Shown piece after piece: positions 43,343-51,527 of a DNA stretch of 64,000 nucleotides (position 1 is its first letter; the number at the start of each line of letters is the position of its first letter). A model generated the notes under the pieces. The model was not told where the DNA came from. It was given only the letters and a program-made list of their open reading frames with translations, and made no database searches. The position numbers were made by a program, and so were the translations under genes. Source of the stretch: Croceivirga thetidis (lineage in GTDB: Bacteria; Bacteroidota; Bacteroidia; Flavobacteriales; Flavobacteriaceae); the NCBI RefSeq assembly GCF_012272815.1, contig NZ_JAAWWL010000002.1:650280-714279 (forward strand). Reading direction: 5' to 3'.

Positions 43343-45667
43343 CTACCCTAATATTTCGAGCTTGGCAAATCGAAGCAGTAACTTTTTAACGTCACCAGAG
43401 TCAAATTGAATTTCGGCCTTTTTATCATTACCAACACCTTCGATTTTTAATACTTTGCCTTTTCCAAACCTGGTATGATTGACCTTTACCCCTTCTGCTA
43501 AATTGGGGTCGATGACCGCAGTGTTCTTCGAAGGTTCTCCTAGGTTGGGTTTAATTTTCCGAAGCTTTCGAAGTTGATTTTCGTTCGGTTTATGCGTTCG
43601 TGGTGGGGTGCCATTTTTAGGTTTTACTTGCCGAAGTTTGCTTTTATCCACATCCCCCCAGATATCGTCACTAATCATTGATTTGTAACGATACCCATCA
43701 TTTACTGGTGTCAGATTTTCTAGGTATTGCTCGTCTATTTCTTCCAAAAATCGACTAGGTTCTGCATCAATAAGTTTTCCCCATCGATATCGATTTTGGG
43801 TATAGGTCAAGTAGGCCTGTTTCTCTGCTCTAGTCAATGCTACATAGAATAATCTCCGTTCTTCCTCCAATTCACTTCGGGTATTCATGCTCATGGCAGA
43901 AGGAAACAAATCCTCTTCCATACCAACAATATATACATAGGGAAATTCGAGCCCCTTTGCCAAATGTATTGTCATGAGAGCAACTCGGTCATCATCTCCA
44001 ACATCTTTGTCCATGTCAGTAGCAAGGGCGACATCTTCCAAAAATTCAGTAAGACTACCTGTAGCGTCAGCCAATTCTTTTTGCCCCTCAACAAAATCCT
44101 TTACCCCATTCAACAATTCTTCTATGTTTTCCATACGGGCAATACCTTCTGGTGTCCCGTCCTTTTTAAATTCAAGTAGAAGACCCGTCTTTTTTGATAC
44201 ATGTTCGGCCAAGGTGAATGCATCAGAACCTTCATTCATAATCTGAAAGCTCTTGATCATGTTCACAAAATCGGTGAGTTTATTCTTTGTACCAGCGTTA
44301 ATCTTCAAATCAATTTTATCAAGATTCTCCATTACTTCGAATATCGAACGTTGATAGTGATTTGCCGCTACAGTTAATTTGTCAATTGTGGTATTGCCTA
44401 TACCACGTGCCGGGAAATTAATGACACGTTTTAGGGCTTCCTCATCTTTAGGATTTACAATAAGCCGTAGATAGGCCAAAACATCCTTTATTTCCTTACG
44501 CTGATAAAAAGAAAGGCCTCCGTAAATACGGTATGGAATATCCTTCTTTCGCAAGGCATCTTCAATGGCTCGCGATTGTGAGTTTGTGCGATATAAAACA
44601 GCAAATTCACCATTCTGAAGTTGCTCTTGCATTTTAGTCTCGAATATGGAACTGGCTACATACCTGCCTTCCTCTGCATCGGTGATACTGCGATGTACCT
44701 TGATTTTATTCCCGGCATCATTTGCTGTCCAAACCACCTTTTCAAGCTGATCTCGATTCTTGGCAATTACTGAGTTAGCTGCTTGAACAATATTCTTTGT
44801 AGAACGATAGTTCTGCTCCAAGCGGTAAACGGCAACATCTTCATAATCACGTTGAAAATTTAAAATGTTGCTAATGTTTGCTCCCCGAAATGAGTAAATA
44901 CTCTGAGCGTCATCACCCACAACACAGATATTTTGATAACGGTCAGCCAAAGCCCTGACTATCAAATATTGACTGTGATTGGTATCTTGATACTCGTCTA
45001 CCAGAATGTACTTGAACCGCTCTTGATATTTCATTAAAACATCTGGAAAACGATTCAATAATTCATTGGTTCGCAACAACAAATCATCAAAATCCATGGC
45101 TCCAGCCTTAAAGCAACGGTCTACATAATTTTCATAAATTTCACCCATTCTTGGGCGCTTCGCCATAGCATCGGATTCTTGTAATTCAGGGTTTTGAAAA
45201 TAGGCCTTGACCGTTATTAAACTGTTTTTATAGGATGATATTCGGTTTTGAATCTGCTTGTACTTGTAAATGTCCTTATCCAGCCCCATTTCCTTAATAA
45301 TGCTATTGATAAGCCTTTGGGAATCTTGGGTGTCATAAATAGTGAAATTACTAGGAAAACCAAGCTTGTCCCCATCATATCGTAAAAGGCGGGCGAATAT
45401 GGAATGAAAGGTTCCCATCCATAGATTTTTGGCTTCAGAGTCCCCAACAATAGTAGCAATCCGCTTTTTCATTTCACGGGCTGCTTTATTCGTAAAGGTC
45501 AATGCCAAAATGTTGAAAGAATCTACCCCCTGCCCCATTAAATGGGCAATTCTATAGGTAAGGACCCTTGTTTTACCAGAACCCGCACCAGCAATAACCA
45601 TTAAAGCTCCGTCCTTATGAAGGACAGGTTCTCGTTGGGCATCATTAAGCTCGTCTAAATATGACAT
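43343..45667 (-). CDS. UvrD/PcrA-type superfamily 1A DNA helicase
   Basis: 774 residues. All SF1A helicase motifs are present: Q motif LNDAQREPV, Walker A VIAGAGSGKTRVLTYR near residue 26, motif II FKYILVDEYQDTN near 220, VVGDDAQSIYSFRGA, and motif VI EERRLFYVALTRAEKQ. The C-terminal Tudor-type domain (VKVNHTRFGKGKVLKI) binds RNA polymerase in relatives. It unwinds DNA 3' to 5' in excision and mismatch repair. Upstream of it, the 45668-45791 gap separates it from the divergent DsrE-like gene. Confidence 0.95.
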   Translation of the reverse strand: MSYLDELNDAQREPVLHKDGALMVIAGAGSGKTRVLTYRIAHLMGQGVDSFNILALTFTNKAAREMKKRIATIVGDSEAKNLWMGTFHSIFARLLRYDGDKLGFPSNFTIYDTQDSQRLINSIIKEMGLDKDIYKYKQIQNRISSYKNSLITVKAYFQNPELQESDAMAKRPRMGEIYENYVDRCFKAGAMDFDDLLLRTNELLNRFPDVLMKYQERFKYILVDEYQDTNHSQYLIVRALADRYQNICVVGDDAQSIYSFRGANISNILNFQRDYEDVAVYRLEQNYRSTKNIVQAANSVIAKNRDQLEKVVWTANDAGNKIKVHRSITDAEEGRYVASSIFETKMQEQLQNGEFAVLYRTNSQSRAIEDALRKKDIPYRIYGGLSFYQRKEIKDVLAYLRLIVNPKDEEALKRVINFPARGIGNTTIDKLTVAANHYQRSIFEVMENLDKIDLKINAGTKNKLTDFVNMIKSFQIMNEGSDAFTLAEHVSKKTGLLLEFKKDGTPEGIARMENIEELLNGVKDFVEGQKELADATGSLTEFLEDVALATDMDKDVGDDDRVALMTIHLAKGLEFPYVYIVGMEEDLFPSAMSMNTRSELEEERRLFYVALTRAEKQAYLTYTQNRYRWGKLIDAEPSRFLEEIDEQYLENLTPVNDGYRYKSMISDDIWGDVDKSKLRQVKPKNGTPPRTHKPNENQLRKLRKIKPNLGEPSKNTAVIDPNLAEGVKVNHTRFGKGKVLKIEGVGNDKKAEIQFDSGDVKKLLLRFAKLEILG

Positions 45668-45752
45668 TCAGTTATCTTAACTCAATTGGTGAAATTAGCC
45701 AAAAGAACTAGCTCTAAAAAATGAGATCTTCAATACTTTTAAACAGTATATG

Positions 45753-45780
45753 TTGGTATTAATGAATTTAGATATATTTA
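45753..45780 (+). promoter_or_regulatory. Possible promoter of the DsrE-like gene
   Basis: TTG (45753-45755), 17 bases, then TATATTTA (45773-45780), one base from TAnnTTTG, ending 12 bases before the ATG at 45792. Confidence 0.4.
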
Positions 45781-45791
45781 GCTTCCAGAAA

Positions 45792-46322
45792 ATGAAACGA
45801 AATCTATTCTTCCTTTTAATTTGGCCTTTCGCCTTAATTTCTCAAGAAAAAAAAACTGGGCCAATTATAACAGACTATGGGCCCGTATGGACAATTGAAA
45901 ACACTGATTTTGAAACCCCAATCGAAGCGGAATACAAAGTCGTTTTTGATATCATGAATTCTCCCGAAGATGTTTCAAAAAGAAATGCCAGTATTGAAAC
46001 GGCAGCACGTTTTTTGAATATGCATGCCCAGGCGGGAGTATCAATTCAAAACTTAAAGGTTGCCTTGGTTGTTCATAATAAAGCTTCGAAAGACCTACTT
46101 TCAAAAAAAGCTTATTTTGAACGCTACAATATTGAAAACCCAAATGCGGATATGATAGCCCAATTGATGGATGCCAATGTTCAATTTATATTTTGCGGTC
46201 AATCTTCCGCATCACGTAATATTCCAATTAAAGAAACAATACCAGGTGTACAACTTGGACTTTCAGCCATGACGGCCTTAATACAATTACAAAATGAAGG
46301 CTATCGCCTTATTAAATTTTAA
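45792..46322 (+). CDS. Secreted DsrE-family protein
   Basis: 176 residues from the ATG at 45792, after which a signal peptide ends LISQ. The DsrE/DsrF-like fold is seen in YKVVFDIMNSPEDVS, FLNMHAQAGVSIQNLKVALVVHNKAS and VQFIFCGQSSASRNI (a Cys in the conserved loop). The fold is used in sulfur relay, but many secreted members have no known function; the Cys may carry sulfur. It starts an apparent operon with the amidohydrolase, whose ATG lies 10 bases after its stop. Confidence 0.78.
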   Translation: MKRNLFFLLIWPFALISQEKKTGPIITDYGPVWTIENTDFETPIEAEYKVVFDIMNSPEDVSKRNASIETAARFLNMHAQAGVSIQNLKVALVVHNKASKDLLSKKAYFERYNIENPNADMIAQLMDANVQFIFCGQSSASRNIPIKETIPGVQLGLSAMTALIQLQNEGYRLIKF

Positions 46323-46332
46323 ACTCCTCATT

Positions 46333-47613
46333 ATGAGACTTTTTACAACACTATTATTCTGCGCATGTTCAATAGCATGTTTCGCTCAAGGACCTAATTT
46401 GGAAGATGATTATGCCGCTATAGAACAGAAAGTTATTGACTGGCGACATGACATTCACCAATTTCCTGAGTTAAGCAATCGTGAGTTCAAAACTTCAGAA
46501 AAAATTGCCAAGCACCTTAAGAGTCTTGGAATTGAAGTACAAACCGAAGTTGCACATACCGGAGTGGTTGGAGTATTGAAGGGTGACAATCCGGGTAAAG
46601 TGGTCGCTTTAAGAGCAGATATTGATGCGCTACCTGTTACAGAACGCAACGACTTACCTTTTAAATCGGAAGTAACCTCAGAGTTTTTAGGTGAGAAAGT
46701 TGGAGTAATGCATGCTTGTGGTCATGATACGCATACGGCTATTTTAATGGGCGTAGCAGAGGTACTTTCAAAGAACAAAGATAAAATAAATGGCACTGTA
46801 AAATTCATTTTTCAACCGGCTGAAGAAGGTCCACCACCGGGAGAAGAAGGCGGTGCACTTCTTATGGTTAAAGAAGGGGTGTTAAAGAATCCAGATGTTG
46901 ATGCCATTTTTGGCCTTCATATCAATTCGCAGACCCCGGTTGGCATGATACGTTATAAAATCGGCGGTGCAATGGCTGCAGCACAAGAATTTAGAATCAA
47001 TGTTAAAGGAAAACAGAGTCATGGTTCCCAACCATGGTCAGGTGTAGATCCCATTCTAATAAGTGCCAAAATCATTGACGGTCTTCAAACTATAATAAGT
47101 CGAGAGGCTAACCTGACAAATGAAGCGGCAGTAATCACTGTTGGAAAAATAAAAAGTGGTGTTCGTTTCAATATCATACCTGAATCAGCTGAAATGTTAG
47201 GGACCATCCGCACTCTGGATTATGATATGAAAGACCACATTAACAAGAGAATGAAGGAAATGGTTTCGACCATTGCCAAAGCTTATGGTGGTGAAGCTAC
47301 TTGTGAAATTAAAGATGCTACAGACATTACCTTCAATCAACCTGAACTTGCACAACAAATGCTACCAACCCTTAGACGTATTGCCGGCAGGGAAAACGTG
47401 GTAGCCCAAAAAGCGATTACTGGTGCTGAGGATTTTTCATATTTTCAACGTGAAGTTCCTGGTTTCTTTTTCTTTTTAGGTGGCATGACTCCTGGCAATA
47501 AAGAATCATATCCTCATCATACTCCAGATTTTTTAATTGATGATGCTGGAATGCAATTAGGTGTTAAGGCCATGACAGAACTAACATTGGATTATTTGAA
47601 CGCAGGCAGCTAA
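46333..47613 (+). CDS. M20D family amidohydrolase, secreted
   Basis: 426 residues with a signal peptide (ACSIACFAQ). Metal ligands are visible: CGHDTHTAIL near residue 135, QPAEEGPPPGEEGG near 170 and GLHINSQTPVG; the dimerisation domain follows and the final His is in SYPHHTPDFLID. Related enzymes cleave N-acyl amino acids, hippurate or IAA-amino-acid conjugates. The natural substrate is unknown. It is preceded by the DsrE-like gene and followed six bases later by the FMN glutamate-synthase-like gene. Confidence 0.88.
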   Translation: MRLFTTLLFCACSIACFAQGPNLEDDYAAIEQKVIDWRHDIHQFPELSNREFKTSEKIAKHLKSLGIEVQTEVAHTGVVGVLKGDNPGKVVALRADIDALPVTERNDLPFKSEVTSEFLGEKVGVMHACGHDTHTAILMGVAEVLSKNKDKINGTVKFIFQPAEEGPPPGEEGGALLMVKEGVLKNPDVDAIFGLHINSQTPVGMIRYKIGGAMAAAQEFRINVKGKQSHGSQPWSGVDPILISAKIIDGLQTIISREANLTNEAAVITVGKIKSGVRFNIIPESAEMLGTIRTLDYDMKDHINKRMKEMVSTIAKAYGGEATCEIKDATDITFNQPELAQQMLPTLRRIAGRENVVAQKAITGAEDFSYFQREVPGFFFFLGGMTPGNKESYPHHTPDFLIDDAGMQLGVKAMTELTLDYLNAGS

Positions 47614-47619
47614 TTACTT

Positions 47620-49188
47620 ATGGTGCATATATTTCAGTTTCTGAAATCCATCCCTTGGTGGGCCTACCCTATCCTATTTATAATTCTAGTGGCCTTGTGG
47701 GATGTTTTTATCCAAAAAAAACATACCATTAAGCACAATTATCCCGTAGTTGGCCATTTGCGCTATTGGTTGGAAAGTATTGGACCGGAAATGCGTCAGT
47801 ATTTTGTAGCGAACAATCGTGAAGAGCTACCATTTAATAGGATAGAACGTGGATGGATTTATGCCTCCGCCAAAAAGGAAAACAACTACGAGGGTTTTGG
47901 AACGGATCGTGACATTTATGCCCATCAACATATTTTCATAAAGAATGCAATGATTGGCTACAAAAAGCCTGTTGGTCATCCAAATCTAAGCGACCCAAAT
48001 TTTTTGCCTTGTGCCAAGGTAATTGGTGCGTATAACAATAGAAAAAAGCCTTTTCGGCCAGCAAGCATAATCAATATTTCGGCAATGAGTTTTGGTTCGC
48101 TTTCGGCGGCTGCCGTTGAAGCTATGAATAAGGGTGTTGAAAAATCAGGTGCTTATCACAATACAGGTGAAGGTGGCTTGTCGCCGTATCATAAGCAAGG
48201 AGGTGACGTTATATTTCATTTTGGAACCGGTTACTTTGGAGTGCGCTCCAAAGATGGAAACTTCTCTATGGAAAAGATGAAGGAATTGACGGTGGGCAAT
48301 CCTTGTATCAAAGCCATTGAAATAAAGCTAAGTCAAGGGGCAAAACCTGGTAAAGGCGGTGTCTTACCTGGCGCTAAAATTACTAAGGAGATAGCTGAAA
48401 TACGGGGTGTGGAAGTTGGTAAGGACGTACTCTCACCATCAACACACAAGGCCTTTTCGTCAATTGAAGAATTAGTTGACCTAATTGAGGCCATAGCAGA
48501 AGAAACAGGACTTCCTGTTGGTATTAAGGCTGCAATAGGAAAAACGGGCCAATGGATTGAACTTGCTGACCTAATGAAAAAAACTGGTAGAGGACCTGAC
48601 TTTATTGCGGTTGATGGTGGTGAAGGTGGAACAGGGGCAGCACCTCCAAGTTTTGCGGACCATGTCTCGTTACCATTTGTATATGGTTTCGCAAGTATCT
48701 ATCGTATTTTCCAAGAACGCGGACTAACGGAACGTATTGTTTTTATTGGAAGTGGAAAACTTGGTTTTCCAGCTAAAGCTGCAATGGCCTTTGCCATGGG
48801 AGTTGATTGTATCAATGTGGCTCGTGAGGCCATGATGAGCATTGGTTGTATTCAGGCACAAGTGTGCCATACCAATAAATGTCCGGCTGGAATTGCAACG
48901 CAGAGCAAGTGGCTGCAAGCTGGAATAAATGTTCCGTTGAAGTCTGACCGTCTTGCGCAATATTTTAAAACCTTTCGAAAAGAACTCTTAGAAATCACTA
49001 ATGCCTCTGGTTATGAGCATCCGTGCCAATTCAATATGGAAGATGTTCAGGTAAACGTTGACGATGATTATCTTAGCAGCGATTTACGTCGCGTGTACGG
49101 TTATCAAAAAGATCAGGTTCCCTTTGAAGGAATGGAATCCCTTTTAAAATGCCCACACTTAGGCGGCAAAAAAATAATTTCAGTATAA
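47620..49188 (+). CDS. FMN-binding glutamate synthase family protein
   Basis: 522 residues. An N-terminal membrane helix (WWAYPILFIILVALWDVF) precedes a glutamate synthase FMN/TIM-barrel domain: INISAMSFGSLSAAAVEAMNKG near residue 155, the ammonia-channel-region AVDGGEGGTGAAPPSF near 330, and a 3Fe-4S cysteine set CIQAQVCHTNKCPAG near 410. It lacks the glutaminase and C-terminal domains of full GltB, so it may act as an ammonia-dependent or electron-transfer relative; function is not proven. Close to the upstream amidohydrolase. Confidence 0.88.
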   Translation: MVHIFQFLKSIPWWAYPILFIILVALWDVFIQKKHTIKHNYPVVGHLRYWLESIGPEMRQYFVANNREELPFNRIERGWIYASAKKENNYEGFGTDRDIYAHQHIFIKNAMIGYKKPVGHPNLSDPNFLPCAKVIGAYNNRKKPFRPASIINISAMSFGSLSAAAVEAMNKGVEKSGAYHNTGEGGLSPYHKQGGDVIFHFGTGYFGVRSKDGNFSMEKMKELTVGNPCIKAIEIKLSQGAKPGKGGVLPGAKITKEIAEIRGVEVGKDVLSPSTHKAFSSIEELVDLIEAIAEETGLPVGIKAAIGKTGQWIELADLMKKTGRGPDFIAVDGGEGGTGAAPPSFADHVSLPFVYGFASIYRIFQERGLTERIVFIGSGKLGFPAKAAMAFAMGVDCINVAREAMMSIGCIQAQVCHTNKCPAGIATQSKWLQAGINVPLKSDRLAQYFKTFRKELLEITNASGYEHPCQFNMEDVQVNVDDDYLSSDLRRVYGYQKDQVPFEGMESLLKCPHLGGKKIISV

Positions 49189-49260
49189 ATTACCTATTCA
49201 AAGCGAAATCTGTTTACGACTCCAGATTCGTAGATAAGATCAAAATCCTAATCCATTTCG

Positions 49261-50022
49261 ATGAAAAAAATATTACTTCTATTTAGCATTCTTTTTACTC
49301 TTACAGTTTCTGCCCAGAAAAAATCAGAGTTAATAGCACAAGTTGCCCGCTTACAAAAAGAGCTTGATTCTACGAAATCTGTAGTCGCCAAAGCTGAAAG
49401 AGAAGCTTCAAGCAGCAAGACTTTTGCTGAAGAAAAAGAAAGACAATTAAAAGACCTACAGGCCGCGAACACAGCACTTCTACAAAACTTGAACAATTTT
49501 GCCGAAGTGTCGAAACGAAATACAACCAATGCGACCAGGGCCCTCGAAACCCTAGACAAAAAAGAGGCCCAGATAAACACCATTACAGATGTCTTTGCAA
49601 AAAATGATTCCCTAGCAGTGCAAGTGGTAGGCAAAGCCAAAGGTACCTTGGGTGATGGCCCTCAATTGGGTATCGGAGAACGCTCCATTGGTATTTCATA
49701 TCCGGTTACTTCCTTTTTTACGGATTATAAAGCCAAACAGCTAACAGCAGAAGGCCAAGCAACTGCCGAGCGATTAGCTGCGTTTTTTGCTAACTACCCA
49801 AACTATAATATTGTTGTTGAGGGATTAAGCAATACAGGAGATTTTGACCTAACGGGAGCTCAAGCAAATATCATTGCGTTTGCCATAAATAAAGCAGGGG
49901 TGGAAATTAGCAGAATTAGTAGTGCAGGTCGTGATGGTGGATTTAAAGATGGTTTTCTATTTCGAATGGAGCCACAATTTGACCAATTCTATAGTATGGT
50001 GAAAGACCAATTTAAAAACTAA
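49261..50022 (+). CDS. Secreted coiled-coil protein with OmpA-related C-terminus
   Basis: 253 residues. Signal peptide ends VSAQ. A coiled coil follows (KKSELIAQVARLQKELDSTKSVV). The C-terminal part (YKAKQLTAEGQATAERLAAFFANYPNYNIVVEGLSN) has the OmpA-domain order, but the peptidoglycan-binding Asp/Arg motif is not clear. The tail FDQFYSMVKDQFKN resembles LDQFYSMIEEGMKD of the OmpA lipoprotein at 41073, so these two are likely paralogues. The protein lacks a lipobox and is probably periplasmic. Confidence 0.7.
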   Translation: MKKILLLFSILFTLTVSAQKKSELIAQVARLQKELDSTKSVVAKAEREASSSKTFAEEKERQLKDLQAANTALLQNLNNFAEVSKRNTTNATRALETLDKKEAQINTITDVFAKNDSLAVQVVGKAKGTLGDGPQLGIGERSIGISYPVTSFFTDYKAKQLTAEGQATAERLAAFFANYPNYNIVVEGLSNTGDFDLTGAQANIIAFAINKAGVEISRISSAGRDGGFKDGFLFRMEPQFDQFYSMVKDQFKN

Positions 50023-50042
50023 GGGTCTATATAATTTTAAGG

Positions 50043-50057
50043 GTTTGCAAACGTTTG
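50043..50057. promoter_or_regulatory. Possible LacI-type operator
   Basis: GTTTGCAAACGTTTG holds two overlapping 10-base palindromes (GTTTGCAAAC and CAAACGTTTG), resembling GCAAACGTTTGC-type sites bound by LacI/GalR family regulators. It lies 28 bases before the gene at 50086. No regulator gene is in the window. Confidence 0.3.
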
Positions 50058-50085
50058 TGTTGTAAACCTAAAATTCCAAACCGAC

Positions 50086-50604
50086 ATGAGTGGTGACGAT
50101 ATTTTCCAACTCTTCGCATATTTATTACCTGCAGTGGTAACTGGGGCAGTGGCCTTTTACTTTTTTAGATTACATACCAATAACGAAGAAGGACGTCGAC
50201 GCTTTCTATTGCATAAGGATTCACAAAAAGAAACACTACCAATTCGACTACAGGCCTATGAACGAATGGCCTTGTTTTTAGAACGAATAACCGTAAATAA
50301 TCTGGTAGTACGGGTTTCTCCACTTACTGCCGATAAAACAGCTTATGAAAATTTGTTAATTAAGCAGATAGAAAATGAGTTTGAGCATAATTTATCCCAA
50401 CAAATCTATTTGAGTGATGAATGTTGGAATATTATCAAAACTGCTAAAAATGCCACAATCCGAATCATTCGCTCCGCAGGCATGAGTGATTCCGATTCTG
50501 CAGATAAACTTCGTGAAGACATTTTGAATCAAACTATGGAGAAGACCTCTCCTTCTTCTGCTGCACTTGCCTTCATCAAAAAGGAAGTAGCAGCTCTTTG
50601 GTAG
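50086..50604 (+). CDS. Conserved membrane-anchored protein of unknown function
   Basis: 172 residues. An N-terminal helix (FQLFAYLLPAVVTGAVAFYFF) is followed by a helical soluble domain (QAYERMALFLERI, IENEFEHNLSQQIYLSDECWNII, AALAFIKKEVAALW). No recognised motif. The pattern is common in Flavobacteriia genomes, but I know no function. Its stop lies eight bases from the convergent patatin gene. Confidence 0.65.
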   Translation: MSGDDIFQLFAYLLPAVVTGAVAFYFFRLHTNNEEGRRRFLLHKDSQKETLPIRLQAYERMALFLERITVNNLVVRVSPLTADKTAYENLLIKQIENEFEHNLSQQIYLSDECWNIIKTAKNATIRIIRSAGMSDSDSADKLREDILNQTMEKTSPSSAALAFIKKEVAALW

Positions 50605-50612
50605 ACCTTTGG

Positions 50613-51527
50613 TTATTCTTGTTTTTCAGGTTGAATGGGCATGCTCTCTGTATTCTTGTTTTTTGCATAGAGATAACCTCGTTTCCACCATCTTGTCATT
50701 TTTTCTTTATTGAAAATCAAGGAATTCGTAGTAAGTATGGTTGGGGTATAATATAGGTTGATAATAACGTCACGTTGATTAGCCACAAGCTTTCCGATTC
50801 TAATATTTTGATTTTCAATTCGTTCCAACACAAAGGTGAACATGCTGGTCAAAAGCTCAAAGGCATTTCGTGAAGGCATTTTATTGTAGAAACTAACCTC
50901 TGTATGGAGCACGACAACATCTACCTCTGTTGCCCCTAATTGAATAGCCTCTTCTATGGGTACCAGACTGCCCAAACCGCCATCGGCATATTCGCATCCA
51001 TTCTTCCTTACCAAACTCATAAAAGGAGTATAATTTGAAGAAATCCATATCCAATCTAAAAACTCCTCGTAACCAAAATCATTAATACTCTTGTATTCTA
51101 CTTGGTTCAGTGAAAGGTTGGAGACAGTGACAACCACATTTCTGTTACTCGCTTTGAGTTCGTCAAACTCATCCCTTGTAATACTATTACCTATAAGTTT
51201 GCGAAGGTTTTCACTCTCACCAAAGGTCTTTTTTCCTTTAATAAAATTCTTAAGTATGTTGAAATGGTTTAGAGTGATGATATCTGCCCCATATTTTTTT
51301 CGAATTTTATAAGGGCAAACACTAAAAATACTATGCTCATCAACAGATGAGTAGATATTCTTGATTTTGTCGATTTTCCCCAAGGCCAGATGGGATATTA
51401 AAAGGCTTCCCGTAGAAGTACCCACAAAAATGTCATACTCCCTACCCAACTCTTCAATGAGAAATTGAGCGACACCTCCTGCAAAGGCACCTTTGCTTCC
51501 ACCTCCTGAAATCACTAGGGCCTTCAT
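50613..51527 (-). CDS. Patatin-like phospholipase family protein
   Basis: 304 residues. The patatin catalytic set is intact: the oxyanion loop SGGGSKGAFAGG at residue 6, nucleophile Ser in GTSTGS near 40, and Asp of the dyad in ADGGLGSLVP near 180. There is no signal peptide, so it is probably cytoplasmic or inner-membrane-associated. It hydrolyses phospholipid acyl chains. It overlaps the M1 peptidase gene by four bases (ATGA) and is translated downstream of it. Confidence 0.92.
   Translation of the reverse strand: MKALVISGGGSKGAFAGGVAQFLIEELGREYDIFVGTSTGSLLISHLALGKIDKIKNIYSSVDEHSIFSVCPYKIRKKYGADIITLNHFNILKNFIKGKKTFGESENLRKLIGNSITRDEFDELKASNRNVVVTVSNLSLNQVEYKSINDFGYEEFLDWIWISSNYTPFMSLVRKNGCEYADGGLGSLVPIEEAIQLGATEVDVVVLHTEVSFYNKMPSRNAFELLTSMFTFVLERIENQNIRIGKLVANQRDVIINLYYTPTILTTNSLIFNKEKMTRWWKRGYLYAKNKNTESMPIQPEKQE

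Noticed and set aside
46294-46332. Longer start for the M20 amidohydrolase
   Set aside because: It would overlap the DsrE-like gene by 29 bases and bury the signal peptide; the ATG at 46333 puts the signal peptide at the N-terminus.
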